Shown: positions 8,625 through 16,347, numbered from the stretch's first letter. The stretch: 34,365 nucleotides of DNA from Cellulomonas fimi (GCF_028527925.1 NZ_JAPESW010000038.1:1-34365); one strand, 5' to 3'. Notes: generated by a model not told the origin, from the letters alone. A program made the numbers and translations.

Positions 8625-8627
8625 CCC

Positions 8628-8661
8628 TTGTGCGCCGTCGACCGTGATGTGACCCTAGATG
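8628..8661 (+). promoter_or_regulatory. candidate whiB1 promoter
   Basis: TTGTGC (8628-8633) lies 17 bases before GACCCT (8651-8656); TAGATG at 8656-8661 is an alternative -10. A transcript starting near 8665 would have a leader of about 90 bases. TGTGAC occurs at 8579-8584 and 8648-8653, possible CRP half-sites only, without a matching second half. The 318-base gap 8436-8753 otherwise holds the 16-base element at 8512 and the pentamer repeat at 8598. Confidence 0.4.
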
Positions 8662-8753
8662 GAGCACGTCCCCCCCACCCCGATCACACCCGGCAGTCGC
8701 GCGCCCTCAACCCCAGGGCGTCGGGCAGTCGTGTGCCCAAGGAGAGATCTGTC

Positions 8754-9002
8754 ATGGATTGGCGCCACCGCGCAGCGTGTCTCGACGAGGACCCCGAGCT
8801 GTTCTTCCCGATCGGCAACACGGGTCCGGCGCTGCTGCAGATCGACGAGGCGAAGGCCGTGTGCCGTCGTTGCGACGTCGTCGACACGTGCCTCAAGTGG
8901 GCGATCGAGACCGGTCAGGACGCGGGCGTCTGGGGCGGCCTGTCCGAGGACGAGCGCCGCGCGCTCAAGCGCCGCACCGCCCGCCAGCGCCGCGCCGGCT
9001 GA
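8754..9002 (+). CDS. whiB1: WhiB-family Fe-S transcriptional regulator, WhiB1/WblE type
   Basis: This 82-residue protein binds a [4Fe-4S] cluster and acts in the nucleoid, typically together with the primary sigma factor. The four cluster cysteines are C9, C37, C40 and C46 (C-x27-C-x2-C-x5-C), the same positions as in mycobacterial WhiB1. The turn motif GVWGG is at 58-62 and a basic tail RRALKRRTARQRRAG follows for DNA binding. The ATG at 8754 is chosen because AAGGAGAG (8739-8746) sits 7 bases upstream and the family begins MDWRHRAAC; in-frame codons upstream to 8496 do not resemble protein. WhiB1 is essential in mycobacteria and responds to nitric oxide, and that may apply here. It is a single-gene unit with its own promoter and a strong terminator. 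Confidence 0.96.
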   Translation: MDWRHRAACLDEDPELFFPIGNTGPALLQIDEAKAVCRRCDVVDTCLKWAIETGQDAGVWGGLSEDERRALKRRTARQRRAG

Positions 9003-9023
9003 CCCGGCAGCACCACAGCTCAC

Positions 9024-9059
9024 CGAACCGGCCGCACCCCCGAGGGTGCGGCCGGTTCG
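9024..9059 (+). terminator. strong terminator of whiB1
   Basis: A perfect 16-bp stem (9024-9039 with 9044-9059, arm CGAACCGGCCGCACCC) has a 4-base loop. It begins 22 bases after the whiB1 stop. The downstream sequence TCGTCTCT is only mildly T-rich. Bases 9060-9236 show nothing I can support. Confidence 0.85.
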
Positions 9060-9236
9060 TCGTCTCTGCGAGGCCCTCGCGGGAGCATCGCCGATCCCGC
9101 ACGGGGAGCATCCCTGACGGTCCGAGGCACCGCCCGCTCCGGAGGTCGCCTCAGCAGCCGACGTCGGGCCACCCCCCGCGACGACGCGCCGGGCGCGACC
9201 GCCCGCCGCGTCGGTCGGTCGTCCGTGGCGTCGCCG

Positions 9237-9253
9237 GCGCCGCCCCTCGGCGC
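9237..9253 (-). terminator. short hairpin after pdtaS
   Basis: GCGCCG (9237-9242) pairs with CGGCGC (9248-9253) around 5 bases. It lies 7 bases beyond the minus-strand stop of pdtaS. Confidence 0.4.
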
Positions 9254-9260
9254 GCTGGGC

Positions 9261-10745
9261 TCAGAGCACGACGGCCGCACCGTCGCGACCGTGCCGCAAC
9301 CGCGCCTCGATCACGACCGACGTGCCGCCGCCGTCGCGCGCACCCCACGCGATCGTGCCGCCCATCTCGTTGGTGACGAGCGTCGACACGATCTGCGTGC
9401 CGAGGCCCGTGCCCGCACCGCGGTCGGGCGGCAGCCCGGCGCCGTCGTCGGCGACCTCGACGCGCAGGTCGTCCCCGTCGCGGTCCACCACGATCTCGAC
9501 CGTGCCCAACTCGCGCCCGTCGAAGCCGTGCTCGACGGCGTTGGTGACGAGCTCGGTGAGCACGAGCGCGAGCGCGGTCGCGTCCTCGGCCGGCACGGAC
9601 CCGAAGGACCCCTTGACGACGGTCCGCACGTGCGCGCCCGCCGTCGCGACGTCGGCCGCGAGGCGCAGGCTGCGGCCGACCAGGTCGTCGAACGGGACGC
9701 TCTCGTCGAGCGTCTGCGAGAGCGTCTCGTGGACGAGCGCGATCGTCGCGACGCGTCGCATCGCCTCGCCGAGCGCCTCCTTGGCCTCGGGCGAGCTCAT
9801 GCGCCGGGACTGCAGCCGCAGGAGAGCCGCGACGGTCTGCAGGTTGTTCTTCACGCGGTGGTGGATCTCGCGGATCGTCGCGTCCTTGGTGATGAGCTCA
9901 CGCTCGCGGCGCCGCAGCTCGGAGACGTCGCGGCACAGCAGCACGGCACCCAGCCGCTGGCCGTGCTCGGTCAGCGGCACCGCGCGCAGCGAGAGCGCGA
10001 CGCCGCGCGCCTCGACGTCGGTCCGCCACGGTGCGCGACCCATGAGCACGAGCGGCATCGACTCGTCGACGGTCGCGCTCTGCTCCACGAGGTCGGCGGT
10101 CACCTCGACGAGCGAGCGGCCGACCAGGTCACCGAGCGCACCCAGCCGGTGGAAGCACGACAGGGCGTTGGGGCTCGCGTAGAGCACCTCGCCCTCCGAG
10201 TTGAGGCGCACGAGCCCGTCACCGACGCGCGGCGCGCCGCGGCGCGGACCCGTCGGGGCGTCCGTCGCGGGGAACTCGCCGCGCGCGATCATCCCGAAGA
10301 TCTCGTCGGCGGCCTCGACGTAGTTGAGCTCGAGGCGGCTCGGCGTGCGGGCACCTCCGAGGTTGGTCTGGCGGGCGACGACCGCGATCGCGCGCCCGCG
10401 GCGCACGACGGGCACGGCCTCCTCGCGCACCGCGTACGACCCGAACCACCGCGGCTCGCGCGACCGCTGGGCCGCCCGCTCCTCGAGCGCGCGACGCAGC
10501 TGCGGCCGCTGCCCCTCGGGTGCGCGCGACCCGACCACGTCGTCGTAGTGCACGGTCGCACCGGTCGACGGCCGGCACTGGGCGACCGCGACGAAGTCGT
10601 CGTCGTCGGTCGGCAGCCACAGCACGAGGTCGGCGAACGCGAGGTCGGACACGACCTGCCAGTCCCCGACGAGCAGGTGCAGCCACTCGAGGTCGGCGAC
10701 GTCGAGCGTGGCGTGGCGGGCGACGAGCGTGCTCAGGGTGGACAC
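9261..10745 (-). CDS. pdtaS: PdtaS-type cytosolic sensor histidine kinase
   Basis: This 494-residue kinase has the layout of mycobacterial PdtaS: an N-terminal GAF domain (about 1-150, opening STLSTLVARHATLDVADLEW), a PAS domain (about 175-280), then a HisKA_2 and HATPase module. The phospho-acceptor motif is EIHHRVKNNLQTVAALLRLQ with H295 and H296; H296, just before RVKNN, is the expected site. The ATP-binding N-box is ELVTNAVEHGF and the G-box DDGAGLP. There is no membrane segment. In known systems PdtaS phosphorylates PdtaR, an ANTAR response regulator that binds RNA; no pdtaR gene is in this window. The start at GTG 10745 is chosen by alignment to the family (VSTL) and by a TACGCT 6 bases upstream; codons further upstream are low-complexity Arg/Gly/Pro. 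Confidence 0.93.
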   Translation of the reverse strand: MSTLSTLVARHATLDVADLEWLHLLVGDWQVVSDLAFADLVLWLPTDDDDFVAVAQCRPSTGATVHYDDVVGSRAPEGQRPQLRRALEERAAQRSREPRWFGSYAVREEAVPVVRRGRAIAVVARQTNLGGARTPSRLELNYVEAADEIFGMIARGEFPATDAPTGPRRGAPRVGDGLVRLNSEGEVLYASPNALSCFHRLGALGDLVGRSLVEVTADLVEQSATVDESMPLVLMGRAPWRTDVEARGVALSLRAVPLTEHGQRLGAVLLCRDVSELRRRERELITKDATIREIHHRVKNNLQTVAALLRLQSRRMSSPEAKEALGEAMRRVATIALVHETLSQTLDESVPFDDLVGRSLRLAADVATAGAHVRTVVKGSFGSVPAEDATALALVLTELVTNAVEHGFDGRELGTVEIVVDRDGDDLRVEVADDGAGLPPDRGAGTGLGTQIVSTLVTNEMGGTIAWGARDGGGTSVVIEARLRHGRDGAAVVL

Positions 10746-10757
10746 GACTCCAGCGTA
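10746..10757 (-). promoter_or_regulatory. leaderless promoter of pdtaS
   Basis: On the minus strand TACGCT (10752-10757) is followed by 6 bases (GGAGTC) and the GTG start. GGAG is too close to the start to be a good ribosome binding site. Confidence 0.5.
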
Positions 10758-10828
10758 GGTGCCGCCGCGTCGCGCGGGACGCGCCGTGCCACGGGTGCGC
10801 CCTCCGCGCCGTGGGCCCGGTGGGCGAC

Positions 10829-10907
10829 TAGCCTTCCTGCACATGACGCGACGCGGCCGCACGGCCCGTCGCCGGCCGCCGCGGCGGCCCACCACGGACG
10901 GGGAGGA
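10829..10907 (+). promoter_or_regulatory. candidate -10 and ribosome binding site of the DUF2505 gene
   Basis: TAGCCT (10829-10834) fits TANNNT, with no clear -35. GGGGAGGA (10900-10907) lies 5 bases before the GTG at 10913 and fixes that start. Confidence 0.4.
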
Positions 10908-10912
10908 CCACG

Positions 10913-11434
10913 GTGCTGCACCTGAGCGTCACGCTCGACCTGGCCACGGACGCGACGTCCGCGGGCCGCATGCTGGCCGACCCCCGCTACGTCGAGCAGA
11001 AGGTCGTCGCGAGCGGCGCCATCGAGCACCAGGTCGACGTCACGGGCACGGCCGACGAGGCGTTCACGGTGGCGACGCGGCGCGCGCTCCCGTCGGACCA
11101 GATCCCGGCGCAGGTGCGCGGCTTCGTCGGCAACCGCATCGACGTCCGCCTCGTCGAGGCCTGGGAGGCGCCGCAGCCGGACGGCGCGCGCGCCGGGACC
11201 GTCGTCGTCGAGATCGCCGGGGCGCCCGTCCGCCTCACGGGACGGTGCTCGCTGCAGCCCTCCGGGACGGCCGCGAGCCGGCTCGTGTACGACGGCGACC
11301 TGCACGCGCAGATCCCGCTGTTCGGGTCCGCCGTCGAGGAGGCAGCGGCTCGGGCGATTCGTGGTGCTCTGGGCGTCGAGCAGCAGGTCGCGGACCGGTG
11401 GCTCGCTGATCACGGACAGGCGCACCAGCCGTAA
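10913..11434 (+). CDS. DUF2505 family protein
   Basis: This 173-residue protein matches the actinobacterial DUF2505 family, which has a START/SRPBCC-like fold: LHLSVTLDLATDATSAGRMLADPRYVEQKV at the N-terminus, a central FVGNRIDVRLVEAWEAP strand pair, a C-terminal amphipathic helix, and no signal peptide or membrane helix. The family has no established biochemical role; the fold suggests binding of a hydrophobic ligand. The start is set by a GGGGAGGA 5 bases upstream. It is transcribed away from pdtaS, and the 167-base gap between them holds both promoters. Its TAA stop lies inside a GTAAC element that belongs to the next regulatory region. Confidence 0.88.
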   Translation: MLHLSVTLDLATDATSAGRMLADPRYVEQKVVASGAIEHQVDVTGTADEAFTVATRRALPSDQIPAQVRGFVGNRIDVRLVEAWEAPQPDGARAGTVVVEIAGAPVRLTGRCSLQPSGTAASRLVYDGDLHAQIPLFGSAVEEAAARAIRGALGVEQQVADRWLADHGQAHQP

Positions 11435-11446
11435 CGATTCGGTAAC
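11431..11446. repeat. GTAAC-N6-GTAAC direct repeat
   Basis: GTAAC at 11431-11435 and 11442-11446 are one helical turn apart. The spacing is the same as in the pentamer array upstream of whiB1. The first copy overlaps the DUF2505 stop codon. It is a possible binding site of the same regulator. Confidence 0.3.
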
Positions 11447-11468
11447 ACGAACCGCTTGCGATAGGGCC

Positions 11469-11484
11469 CTGACCTGCACAAACG
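11469..11484. repeat. 16-base element, copy 2 (upstream of cebE)
   Basis: CTGACCTGCACAAACG differs by one base from the copy at 8512-8527. It lies 7 bases before the distal CebR-like box. Confidence 0.5.
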
Positions 11485-11490
11485 CTGGTG

Positions 11491-11504
11491 TGGGATCGCT
11501 ACCA
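11491..11504. promoter_or_regulatory. CebR/CelR-like operator, distal box
   Basis: TGGGATCGCTACCA matches the published CebR/CelR operator TGGGAGCGCTCCCA at 12 of 14 positions. It sits inside a wider inverted repeat, GTGTGG (11488-11493) and CCACAC (11502-11507). It lies 25 bases upstream of the -35 of the cebE promoter. Confidence 0.6.
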
Positions 11505-11528
11505 CACAGGTTTCGGCCGCGCACGTCC

Positions 11529-11557
11529 TTGACACTCAACCAGCAGCGGGCGACAGT
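11529..11557 (+). promoter_or_regulatory. cebE operon promoter
   Basis: A perfect -35 TTGACA (11529-11534) is followed by 17 bases and GACAGT (11552-11557). Transcription would start near 11564-11566, giving a leader of about 155 bases. This is the best sigma-70-type promoter in the window. Confidence 0.7.
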
Positions 11558-11569
11558 TCATGCAGCGCG

Positions 11570-11583
11570 TGGGAACGCTCCTA
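11570..11583. promoter_or_regulatory. CebR/CelR-like operator, proximal box
   Basis: TGGGAACGCTCCTA matches TGGGAGCGCTCCCA at 12 of 14 positions. It lies just downstream of the predicted transcription start, a repressing position. Its centre is 79 bases from the centre of the distal box. Confidence 0.75.
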
Positions 11584-11719
11584 CATTCTGCGGAAGGACG
11601 GTCCTGCGCGGGGTCCACCAGGCCCACGTCCGACGCCCGTCAGCGCCCCCTGCGGCAGACGGTCGAAGGATGCCCCAGGGGAACGGCGAGGACGCCGTCC
11701 GACTGACAAGGGAGTCATA

Positions 11720-13027
11720 GTGCGCAAGACCACACGCAAGATGTGGGCGGCTGCGGCCGGGGTCACGGGCATCGCCCTCCTCGCCACCGCCTGCTCCTCC
11801 AACTCGGGTGACGACACGGACGACGAGGGCACCGAGGGCGGCAACATCACCCTCACCGTCGCGACGTTCAACGAGTTCGGCTACACCGACGAGCTGTTCG
11901 CCGAGTACGAGGCCTCGCACCCCGGCATCACGATCGAGCACAAGAAGGCCGCGACGTCGAACGAGGCCCGCGAGAACCTCAACACGCGTCTCGCCGCGGG
12001 CTCCGGCCTGTCGGACATCGAGGCCATCGAGGTCGACTGGCTCCCCGAGCTCCTGCAGTACCCGGACAAGTTCGTGGACCTGAACTCCCCCGACGTCGAG
12101 GGCCGCTGGCTCGACTGGAAGGCCGCGCAGGCCACGACGGCCGACGGCAAGCTCATCGGCTACGGCACCGACATCGGCCCCGAGGCCATCGCGTACCGCT
12201 CCGACCTGTTCGCCGCCGCCGGCCTGCCGACGGACCGCGCCGAGGTCGCCGCGCTGCTCTCCGAGAACGGTGGCGGCTGGGACCAGTACTTCAAGGTCGG
12301 CAAGCAGTACGTCGACGCGACGGGCAAGCCGTGGTTCGACTCGGCCGGCGCCATCTGGCAGGGCATGATCAACCAGGAGGAGGCCCCGTACGAGGACCCC
12401 TCGGACAACACCGTGACCGCGGCTGACAACCCGCGGATCAAGGAGATCTACGACCAGGTCGTCCAGGCCGCGGCCACGGACAACCTGTCGGCGCACCTCC
12501 AGCAGTGGAGCGACGACTGGAACGCTGCGTTCCAGAGCCCGGACAACGCGTTCGCGACGATGCTCGCGCCGGGCTGGATGCTCGGTGTCATCGAGAACAA
12601 CTCGGCCGGCGTCACCGGCTGGGACATCGCCGACGTGTTCCCCGGCGGTGCCGGCAACTGGGGCGGCTCCTTCCTGACGGTGCCCGAGCAGGGTGCGCAC
12701 ACGGAGGAGGCGAAGGAGCTCGCCGCGTGGCTGACGGCCCCCGAGCAGCAGCTCAAGGCCTACGCCGACAAGGGCACCTTCCCGAGCCAGCTCGAGGCCC
12801 TCGAGTCGGACGAGCTGCTCTCCTCGACGAACGAGTTCTTCAACAACGCCCCGGCCGGTGAGATCCTCGCGAACCGCGCGAAGGGCATCACCACGGTCTA
12901 CAAGGGCCCGAACTTCTTCGCCGTGAACGACGCGTTCAACAACGCGCTGGTCGAGGTTGACGTCAACGGCGGCAACCCGGACGAGCAGTGGGACGCGGCC
13001 ATCCAGGCCGTCTCGGCTCTGGGCTGA
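11720..13027 (+). CDS. cebE: cello-oligosaccharide-binding lipoprotein of an ABC importer (CebE-like)
   Basis: This 435-residue extracellular binding protein captures sugar for the two permeases encoded next. The N-terminus is a lipoprotein signal with KTTRK, a hydrophobic stretch and LLATAC, so C25 would be lipidated. The mature protein is a group 1 solute-binding protein. Stretches such as RLAAGSGLSDIEAIEVDWL, GYGTDIGPEAIAYRSDLF, GWMLGVI and GNWGGSFL closely resemble Streptomyces CebE, which binds cellobiose and cellotriose. AAGGGAG (11708-11714) lies 5 bases before the GTG start. Two CebR-type boxes around the promoter and a cebR-like gene at the end of the cluster support cellodextrin uptake. 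A perfect hairpin follows the stop. Specificity for cellobiose rather than another beta-glucoside or a xylo-oligosaccharide is an inference. Confidence 0.85.
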   Translation: MRKTTRKMWAAAAGVTGIALLATACSSNSGDDTDDEGTEGGNITLTVATFNEFGYTDELFAEYEASHPGITIEHKKAATSNEARENLNTRLAAGSGLSDIEAIEVDWLPELLQYPDKFVDLNSPDVEGRWLDWKAAQATTADGKLIGYGTDIGPEAIAYRSDLFAAAGLPTDRAEVAALLSENGGGWDQYFKVGKQYVDATGKPWFDSAGAIWQGMINQEEAPYEDPSDNTVTAADNPRIKEIYDQVVQAAATDNLSAHLQQWSDDWNAAFQSPDNAFATMLAPGWMLGVIENNSAGVTGWDIADVFPGGAGNWGGSFLTVPEQGAHTEEAKELAAWLTAPEQQLKAYADKGTFPSQLEALESDELLSSTNEFFNNAPAGEILANRAKGITTVYKGPNFFAVNDAFNNALVEVDVNGGNPDEQWDAAIQAVSALG

Positions 13028-13034
13028 CGCTGAC

Positions 13035-13070
13035 GAGGCCGGGCCGATGGACCTCCATCGGCCCGGCCTC
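13035..13070 (+). terminator. intercistronic hairpin between cebE and cebF
   Basis: A perfect 17-bp inverted repeat (13035-13051 with 13054-13070, arm GAGGCCGGGCCGATGGA) begins 7 bases after the cebE stop and ends 41 bases before cebF. No promoter is evident after it, so it is probably a partial terminator or mRNA stabiliser that keeps cebE mRNA in excess. Confidence 0.75.
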
Positions 13071-13111
13071 CGCCGCGTAGGCTTCGCCCCAACAGCACCG
13101 AAGGACTATCG

Positions 13112-14122
13112 ATGGCCACCTCCACCACGCCGCCGAGACTCGACCGGCGCGCCGCCAGCAGCACCCCTCCGAGGGCACCCCGTCGGGTCGGCTTCAGCCA
13201 GAACCTCGGTCGCTGGGACGTCAAGCTCTCCCCGTACCTCTACATCTCCCCGTTCTTCATCCTCTTCGGGGTCACGGGCCTCTTCCCCCTGATCTACACG
13301 GCGTGGGTGTCGATGCACGACTGGCACCTCATCGCGGGCCAGGGTGACTTCGTCGGCCTGGAGAACTTCGCGTACGTCCTCCAGGAGCCGAACTTCTGGA
13401 AGGGCATCCGCAACACCTTCTCGATCTTCCTGATCTCGACGATCCCGCAGCTCATGATCGCGATCGTCCTGGCCGCGCTCCTCGACGCGAACCTGCGCGC
13501 GAAGACGTTCTGGCGCATGGGCGTCCTGCTCCCCTACGTCGTCGCGCCCGTCGCGGTCTCCCTCATCTTCGGCCGGCTCTTCGCCGACCAGACCGGCATC
13601 ATCAACACGATCCTCAAGGACATCGGCCTCAGCCCCGTCGGCTGGCACTCGCAGGTGTTCCCGAGCCACGTCGCGATCGCGACCATGGTCAACTTCCGCT
13701 GGACCGGCTACAACACGCTGATCCTCCTGGCGGCCATGCAGGCGATCCCGCGCGACCTGTACGAGGCCGCGGTGATCGACGGCGCCTCGCGCGTCCGCCA
13801 GTTCTTCTCGATCACGGTGCCGATGCTCCGCCCGACGATCATCTTCGTCGTCATCACCTCCACCATCGGTGGCCTCCAGATCTTCGACGAGCCGCGTCTG
13901 TTCGACCAGCTCGGCCAGGGCGGCCCGAGCCGCCAGTGGATGACCGCGACGATGTACATCTACGAGGTCGGCTGGGGCAACCAGAAGAGCTTCGGCCGCG
14001 CTGCCGCCGTCGCCTGGATCCTGTTCCTCATCATCGTCATCGTCGGCCTGATCAACTTCTCCCTGACGAAGCGGATCGCCTCCGACAACGCGTCGAAGTC
14101 CCGAAAGAAGGTCCGGCGATGA
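13112..14122 (+). CDS. cebF: sugar ABC transporter permease (CebF/MalF-like)
   Basis: This 336-residue inner membrane permease forms the pore with the next gene product. After a basic Pro/Arg-rich N-terminus of about 40 residues there are six membrane segments, beginning at YISPFFILFGVTGLFPLIYTA. The cytoplasmic EAA loop that contacts the ATPase is YEAAVIDGASRVRQFF, with the conserved Asp-Gly at 223-224. The ATG at 13112 has AAGGA (13101-13105) 6 bases upstream. The stop overlaps the start of the next permease gene by four bases (ATGA at 14119-14122). No ATPase gene is in the operon; in Streptomyces the shared ATPase MsiK serves CebFG, and a similar arrangement is likely. Confidence 0.88.
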   Translation: MATSTTPPRLDRRAASSTPPRAPRRVGFSQNLGRWDVKLSPYLYISPFFILFGVTGLFPLIYTAWVSMHDWHLIAGQGDFVGLENFAYVLQEPNFWKGIRNTFSIFLISTIPQLMIAIVLAALLDANLRAKTFWRMGVLLPYVVAPVAVSLIFGRLFADQTGIINTILKDIGLSPVGWHSQVFPSHVAIATMVNFRWTGYNTLILLAAMQAIPRDLYEAAVIDGASRVRQFFSITVPMLRPTIIFVVITSTIGGLQIFDEPRLFDQLGQGGPSRQWMTATMYIYEVGWGNQKSFGRAAAVAWILFLIIVIVGLINFSLTKRIASDNASKSRKKVRR

Positions 14123-15033
14123 GCGCCCCCTCCGTCCCCGTCATCTCGCAGACCGCGGGCAAGGGTGCCGCTCGGGCCGCCGCGCGCAAGCGCAGCGTCG
14201 CCCAGGGCGCGGACCGTCGGCCGGGCTGGGTCACCTACGTCCTGCTGACCGTCGCGGTCCTCGCCTCCGCGCTGCCGCTCTACTACGCGTTCCTCTTCGC
14301 GTCGTCGACCGCGCAGGACATCGCGCAGAACCCGATCCCCTCGCTCATCCCGCAGGGGCACTTCTGGGACAACGTCAACCGTGTCCTGTCCTCGGACATC
14401 CAGTTCTGGACGGCGCTCGGCAACTCGATCATCGTCGCCGTCATCACGTCGGTGTCCGTGGTGCTGTTCTCGACGCTGGCCGGCTTCTCGTTCTCGAAGC
14501 TGCGGTTCCGCGGTCGCGCCCCGCTCCTCGTGTTCGTCATCGCGACGACGGCCGTCCCCACGCAGCTCGGTGTCGTCCCGCTGTTCATCCTCATGTCGAA
14601 GCTCGGCTGGGTGGGTCAGCTGACCTCGATCATCGTGCCCGGCCTGGTCACGGCGTTCGGCGTGTTCTGGATGACCCAGTACCTCGAGTCGGCGCTGCCC
14701 TACGAGCTCATCGAGGCCGCCCGCGTGGACGGCGCGTCGATGATCCGGACGTTCTGGCACGTCGCGCTCCCCGCGGCGCGCCCGGCGGCGTTCATGCTCG
14801 GCCTGTTCGCCTTCGTCGGCTCGTGGACGTCCTTCTTCGGTCCGTTCATCTTCCTCGGACCGGCGAACCCGACGCTCCCCGTGGCCGTCCAGCTGCTCCA
14901 GGCGTCCTACTTCAAGGACATGTCGCTCATCATGGCGGGTGTCACGCTGTCCGTGATCCCGCTGATCGTGATGTTCTTCATCGCCGGCCGCCAGCTGGTG
15001 GCGGGCATCATGCAGGGTGCCGTCAAGGGCTGA
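14119..15033 (+). CDS. cebG: sugar ABC transporter permease (CebG/MalG-like)
   Basis: This 304-residue permease is the second half of the sugar pore. Six membrane segments follow a 35-residue basic N-terminus, from WVTYVLLTVAVLASALPLYY to the C-terminal LIVMFFIAGRQLVAGIMQGA. The EAA loop reads IEAARVDGASMIRTFWHVALP, with Asp-Gly at 204-205. The C-terminal ending GAVKG is the same as in the MalG-type permease of the second sugar operon in this window, a common family feature. Translation is coupled to cebF by an ATGA overlap. A strong hairpin 54 bases after the stop separates it from cebR. Confidence 0.88.
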   Translation: MSAPSVPVISQTAGKGAARAAARKRSVAQGADRRPGWVTYVLLTVAVLASALPLYYAFLFASSTAQDIAQNPIPSLIPQGHFWDNVNRVLSSDIQFWTALGNSIIVAVITSVSVVLFSTLAGFSFSKLRFRGRAPLLVFVIATTAVPTQLGVVPLFILMSKLGWVGQLTSIIVPGLVTAFGVFWMTQYLESALPYELIEAARVDGASMIRTFWHVALPAARPAAFMLGLFAFVGSWTSFFGPFIFLGPANPTLPVAVQLLQASYFKDMSLIMAGVTLSVIPLIVMFFIAGRQLVAGIMQGAVKG

Positions 15034-15087
15034 CGGCACGCCCGAGCTCCATCGGACGCCCGACCCAGCACCGGTCAGGCGCCGACG

Positions 15088-15126
15088 GACAGGAGGGCGG
15101 GGTGGCCCCCACCCCGCCCTCCTGTC
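15088..15126 (+). terminator. terminator between cebG and cebR
   Basis: A perfect 18-bp stem (15088-15105 with 15109-15126, arm GACAGGAGGGCGGGGTGG) has a 3-base loop. It should strongly reduce read-through into cebR. I see no convincing separate promoter for cebR in the 48 bases that remain. Confidence 0.8.
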
Positions 15127-15174
15127 GTCAGCACGTCATCGCTGCCCCGGCAGCCACAGGAGGGAAGACCAACG

Positions 15175-16218
15175 GTGGTCGACAACATCCCCGCCCGCAC
15201 GGAGCCCGCCCGTCCCCCGGCGCCGACGCTCGAGCAGGTCGCCGAGCGCGCCGGAGTGTCCCGCTCCACCGCGTCGCGTGCCATCAACGGTGGCCTGCGC
15301 GTCTCCCCCGAGGCCCTCGCCTCCGTCGAGGCGGCCGTGGCCGACCTCGGCTACACCCCGAACCGCGCGGCGCGCTCGCTCGTCACCAAGCGCACCGACT
15401 CGATCGCGCTGGTCGTGCCCGAGCCTGACGAGCGCGTCCTGTCGGACCCGTTCTTCGCGGGCACCCTCAACGGGCTCTCGAGCTCCCTGGCGGACTCCGA
15501 CATCCAGGTCGTGCTCGTCATCGCGCGCCCCGGCGAGAGCGAGCGGACCGTGCGCTACCTGCGCAACGGGCACGTCGACGGCGCGATCGTCGTCTCGCAC
15601 CACCGCGACGACGAGCTCGACCGGACGCTGCTCGCCTCGCGCGTGCCGAACGTGTTCGTCGGCCGCCCGCTGTCCGCGGACGAGCGCGACGTGCAGTACG
15701 TGGACACCGACAACCACGAGGGCGGGCGTCTCGCCACGCAGCACCTCATCGACCTCGGCCGGCGCCGCATCGGCACGATCGCCGGTCCCGAGGACATGTC
15801 CGCGGGCATCGACCGGCTCGCCGGGTGGCGGGACGCGATGTCGGCCGCCGGGCTGTCGCAGGACGCGGTCGTCCACGGCGACTTCACGATCGCGTCCGGC
15901 GCGATCGCGGCGCGCGAGCTCCTCGGCCGCCACCCGGACCTCGACGCGATCTTCATCGCGTCCGACCTCATGGCGGCGGGTGCGCTCGGCGTGCTCCAGG
16001 AGCACGGCAAGGACGTCCCCGGCGACATCGCGGTCGTCGGCTACGACAACCTGGGTGTCGCCGCGTCGACGACGCCGCCGCTCACGACCGTCGTGCAGCC
16101 CGTGGTCGCGATGGCGCGCGCCGCCGGCGCGCGCCTGCTCGACCAGCTCCAGGGTGTGCCGGCACCGGCCGAGCCGCTGATCTTCGCCCCCGAGATCGTC
16201 ATCCGCGCGTCGGCCTGA
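15175..16218 (+). CDS. cebR: LacI-family repressor (CebR/CelR-like)
   Basis: This 347-residue regulator has a LacI helix-turn-helix at about residues 18-40 (TLEQVAERAGVSRSTASRAI) and a periplasmic-binding-protein-like sensor domain (DSIALVVPEP, then VVGYDNLGVAASTTPPLTTV near the C-terminus). AGGAGGG (15158-15164) precedes the GTG start. Its place directly after cebEFG and the two boxes close to TGGGAGCGCTCCCA at the operon promoter make it the likely cellobiose-responsive repressor, as known for Streptomyces CebR and Thermobifida CelR. No box is seen directly upstream of its own start. It may be expressed by read-through past the 15088-15126 hairpin or from an unseen promoter. Confidence 0.85.
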   Translation: MVDNIPARTEPARPPAPTLEQVAERAGVSRSTASRAINGGLRVSPEALASVEAAVADLGYTPNRAARSLVTKRTDSIALVVPEPDERVLSDPFFAGTLNGLSSSLADSDIQVVLVIARPGESERTVRYLRNGHVDGAIVVSHHRDDELDRTLLASRVPNVFVGRPLSADERDVQYVDTDNHEGGRLATQHLIDLGRRRIGTIAGPEDMSAGIDRLAGWRDAMSAAGLSQDAVVHGDFTIASGAIAARELLGRHPDLDAIFIASDLMAAGALGVLQEHGKDVPGDIAVVGYDNLGVAASTTPPLTTVVQPVVAMARAAGARLLDQLQGVPAPAEPLIFAPEIVIRASA

Positions 16219-16347
16219 CGCAGTCGGCCACGCGTACCTCGCGGGATCGACCGGGCTTCGCGCGTCCGGCGGGACCGGCCAGCACCGGTGCCGGACGCGA
16301 GGGCCGAGCCACCCACGTCCGACGGGTCGCGCCGTCGCGAACGCCAC

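Noticed and set aside
8579..8653. CRP sites upstream of whiB1 (TGTGAC at 8579 and 8648)
   Set aside because: Only half-sites are present; neither has a TCACA-like second half at the right spacing.
8496..8753. N-terminal extension of the whiB1 frame
   Set aside because: The extension covers the promoter and Shine-Dalgarno; WhiB1 proteins start at MDWRHRAAC.
9225..10925. Plus-strand open frame of 566 codons opposite pdtaS
   Set aside because: It is antisense to a clear PdtaS protein with all kinase motifs; its composition is low-complexity Arg/Asp/Val.
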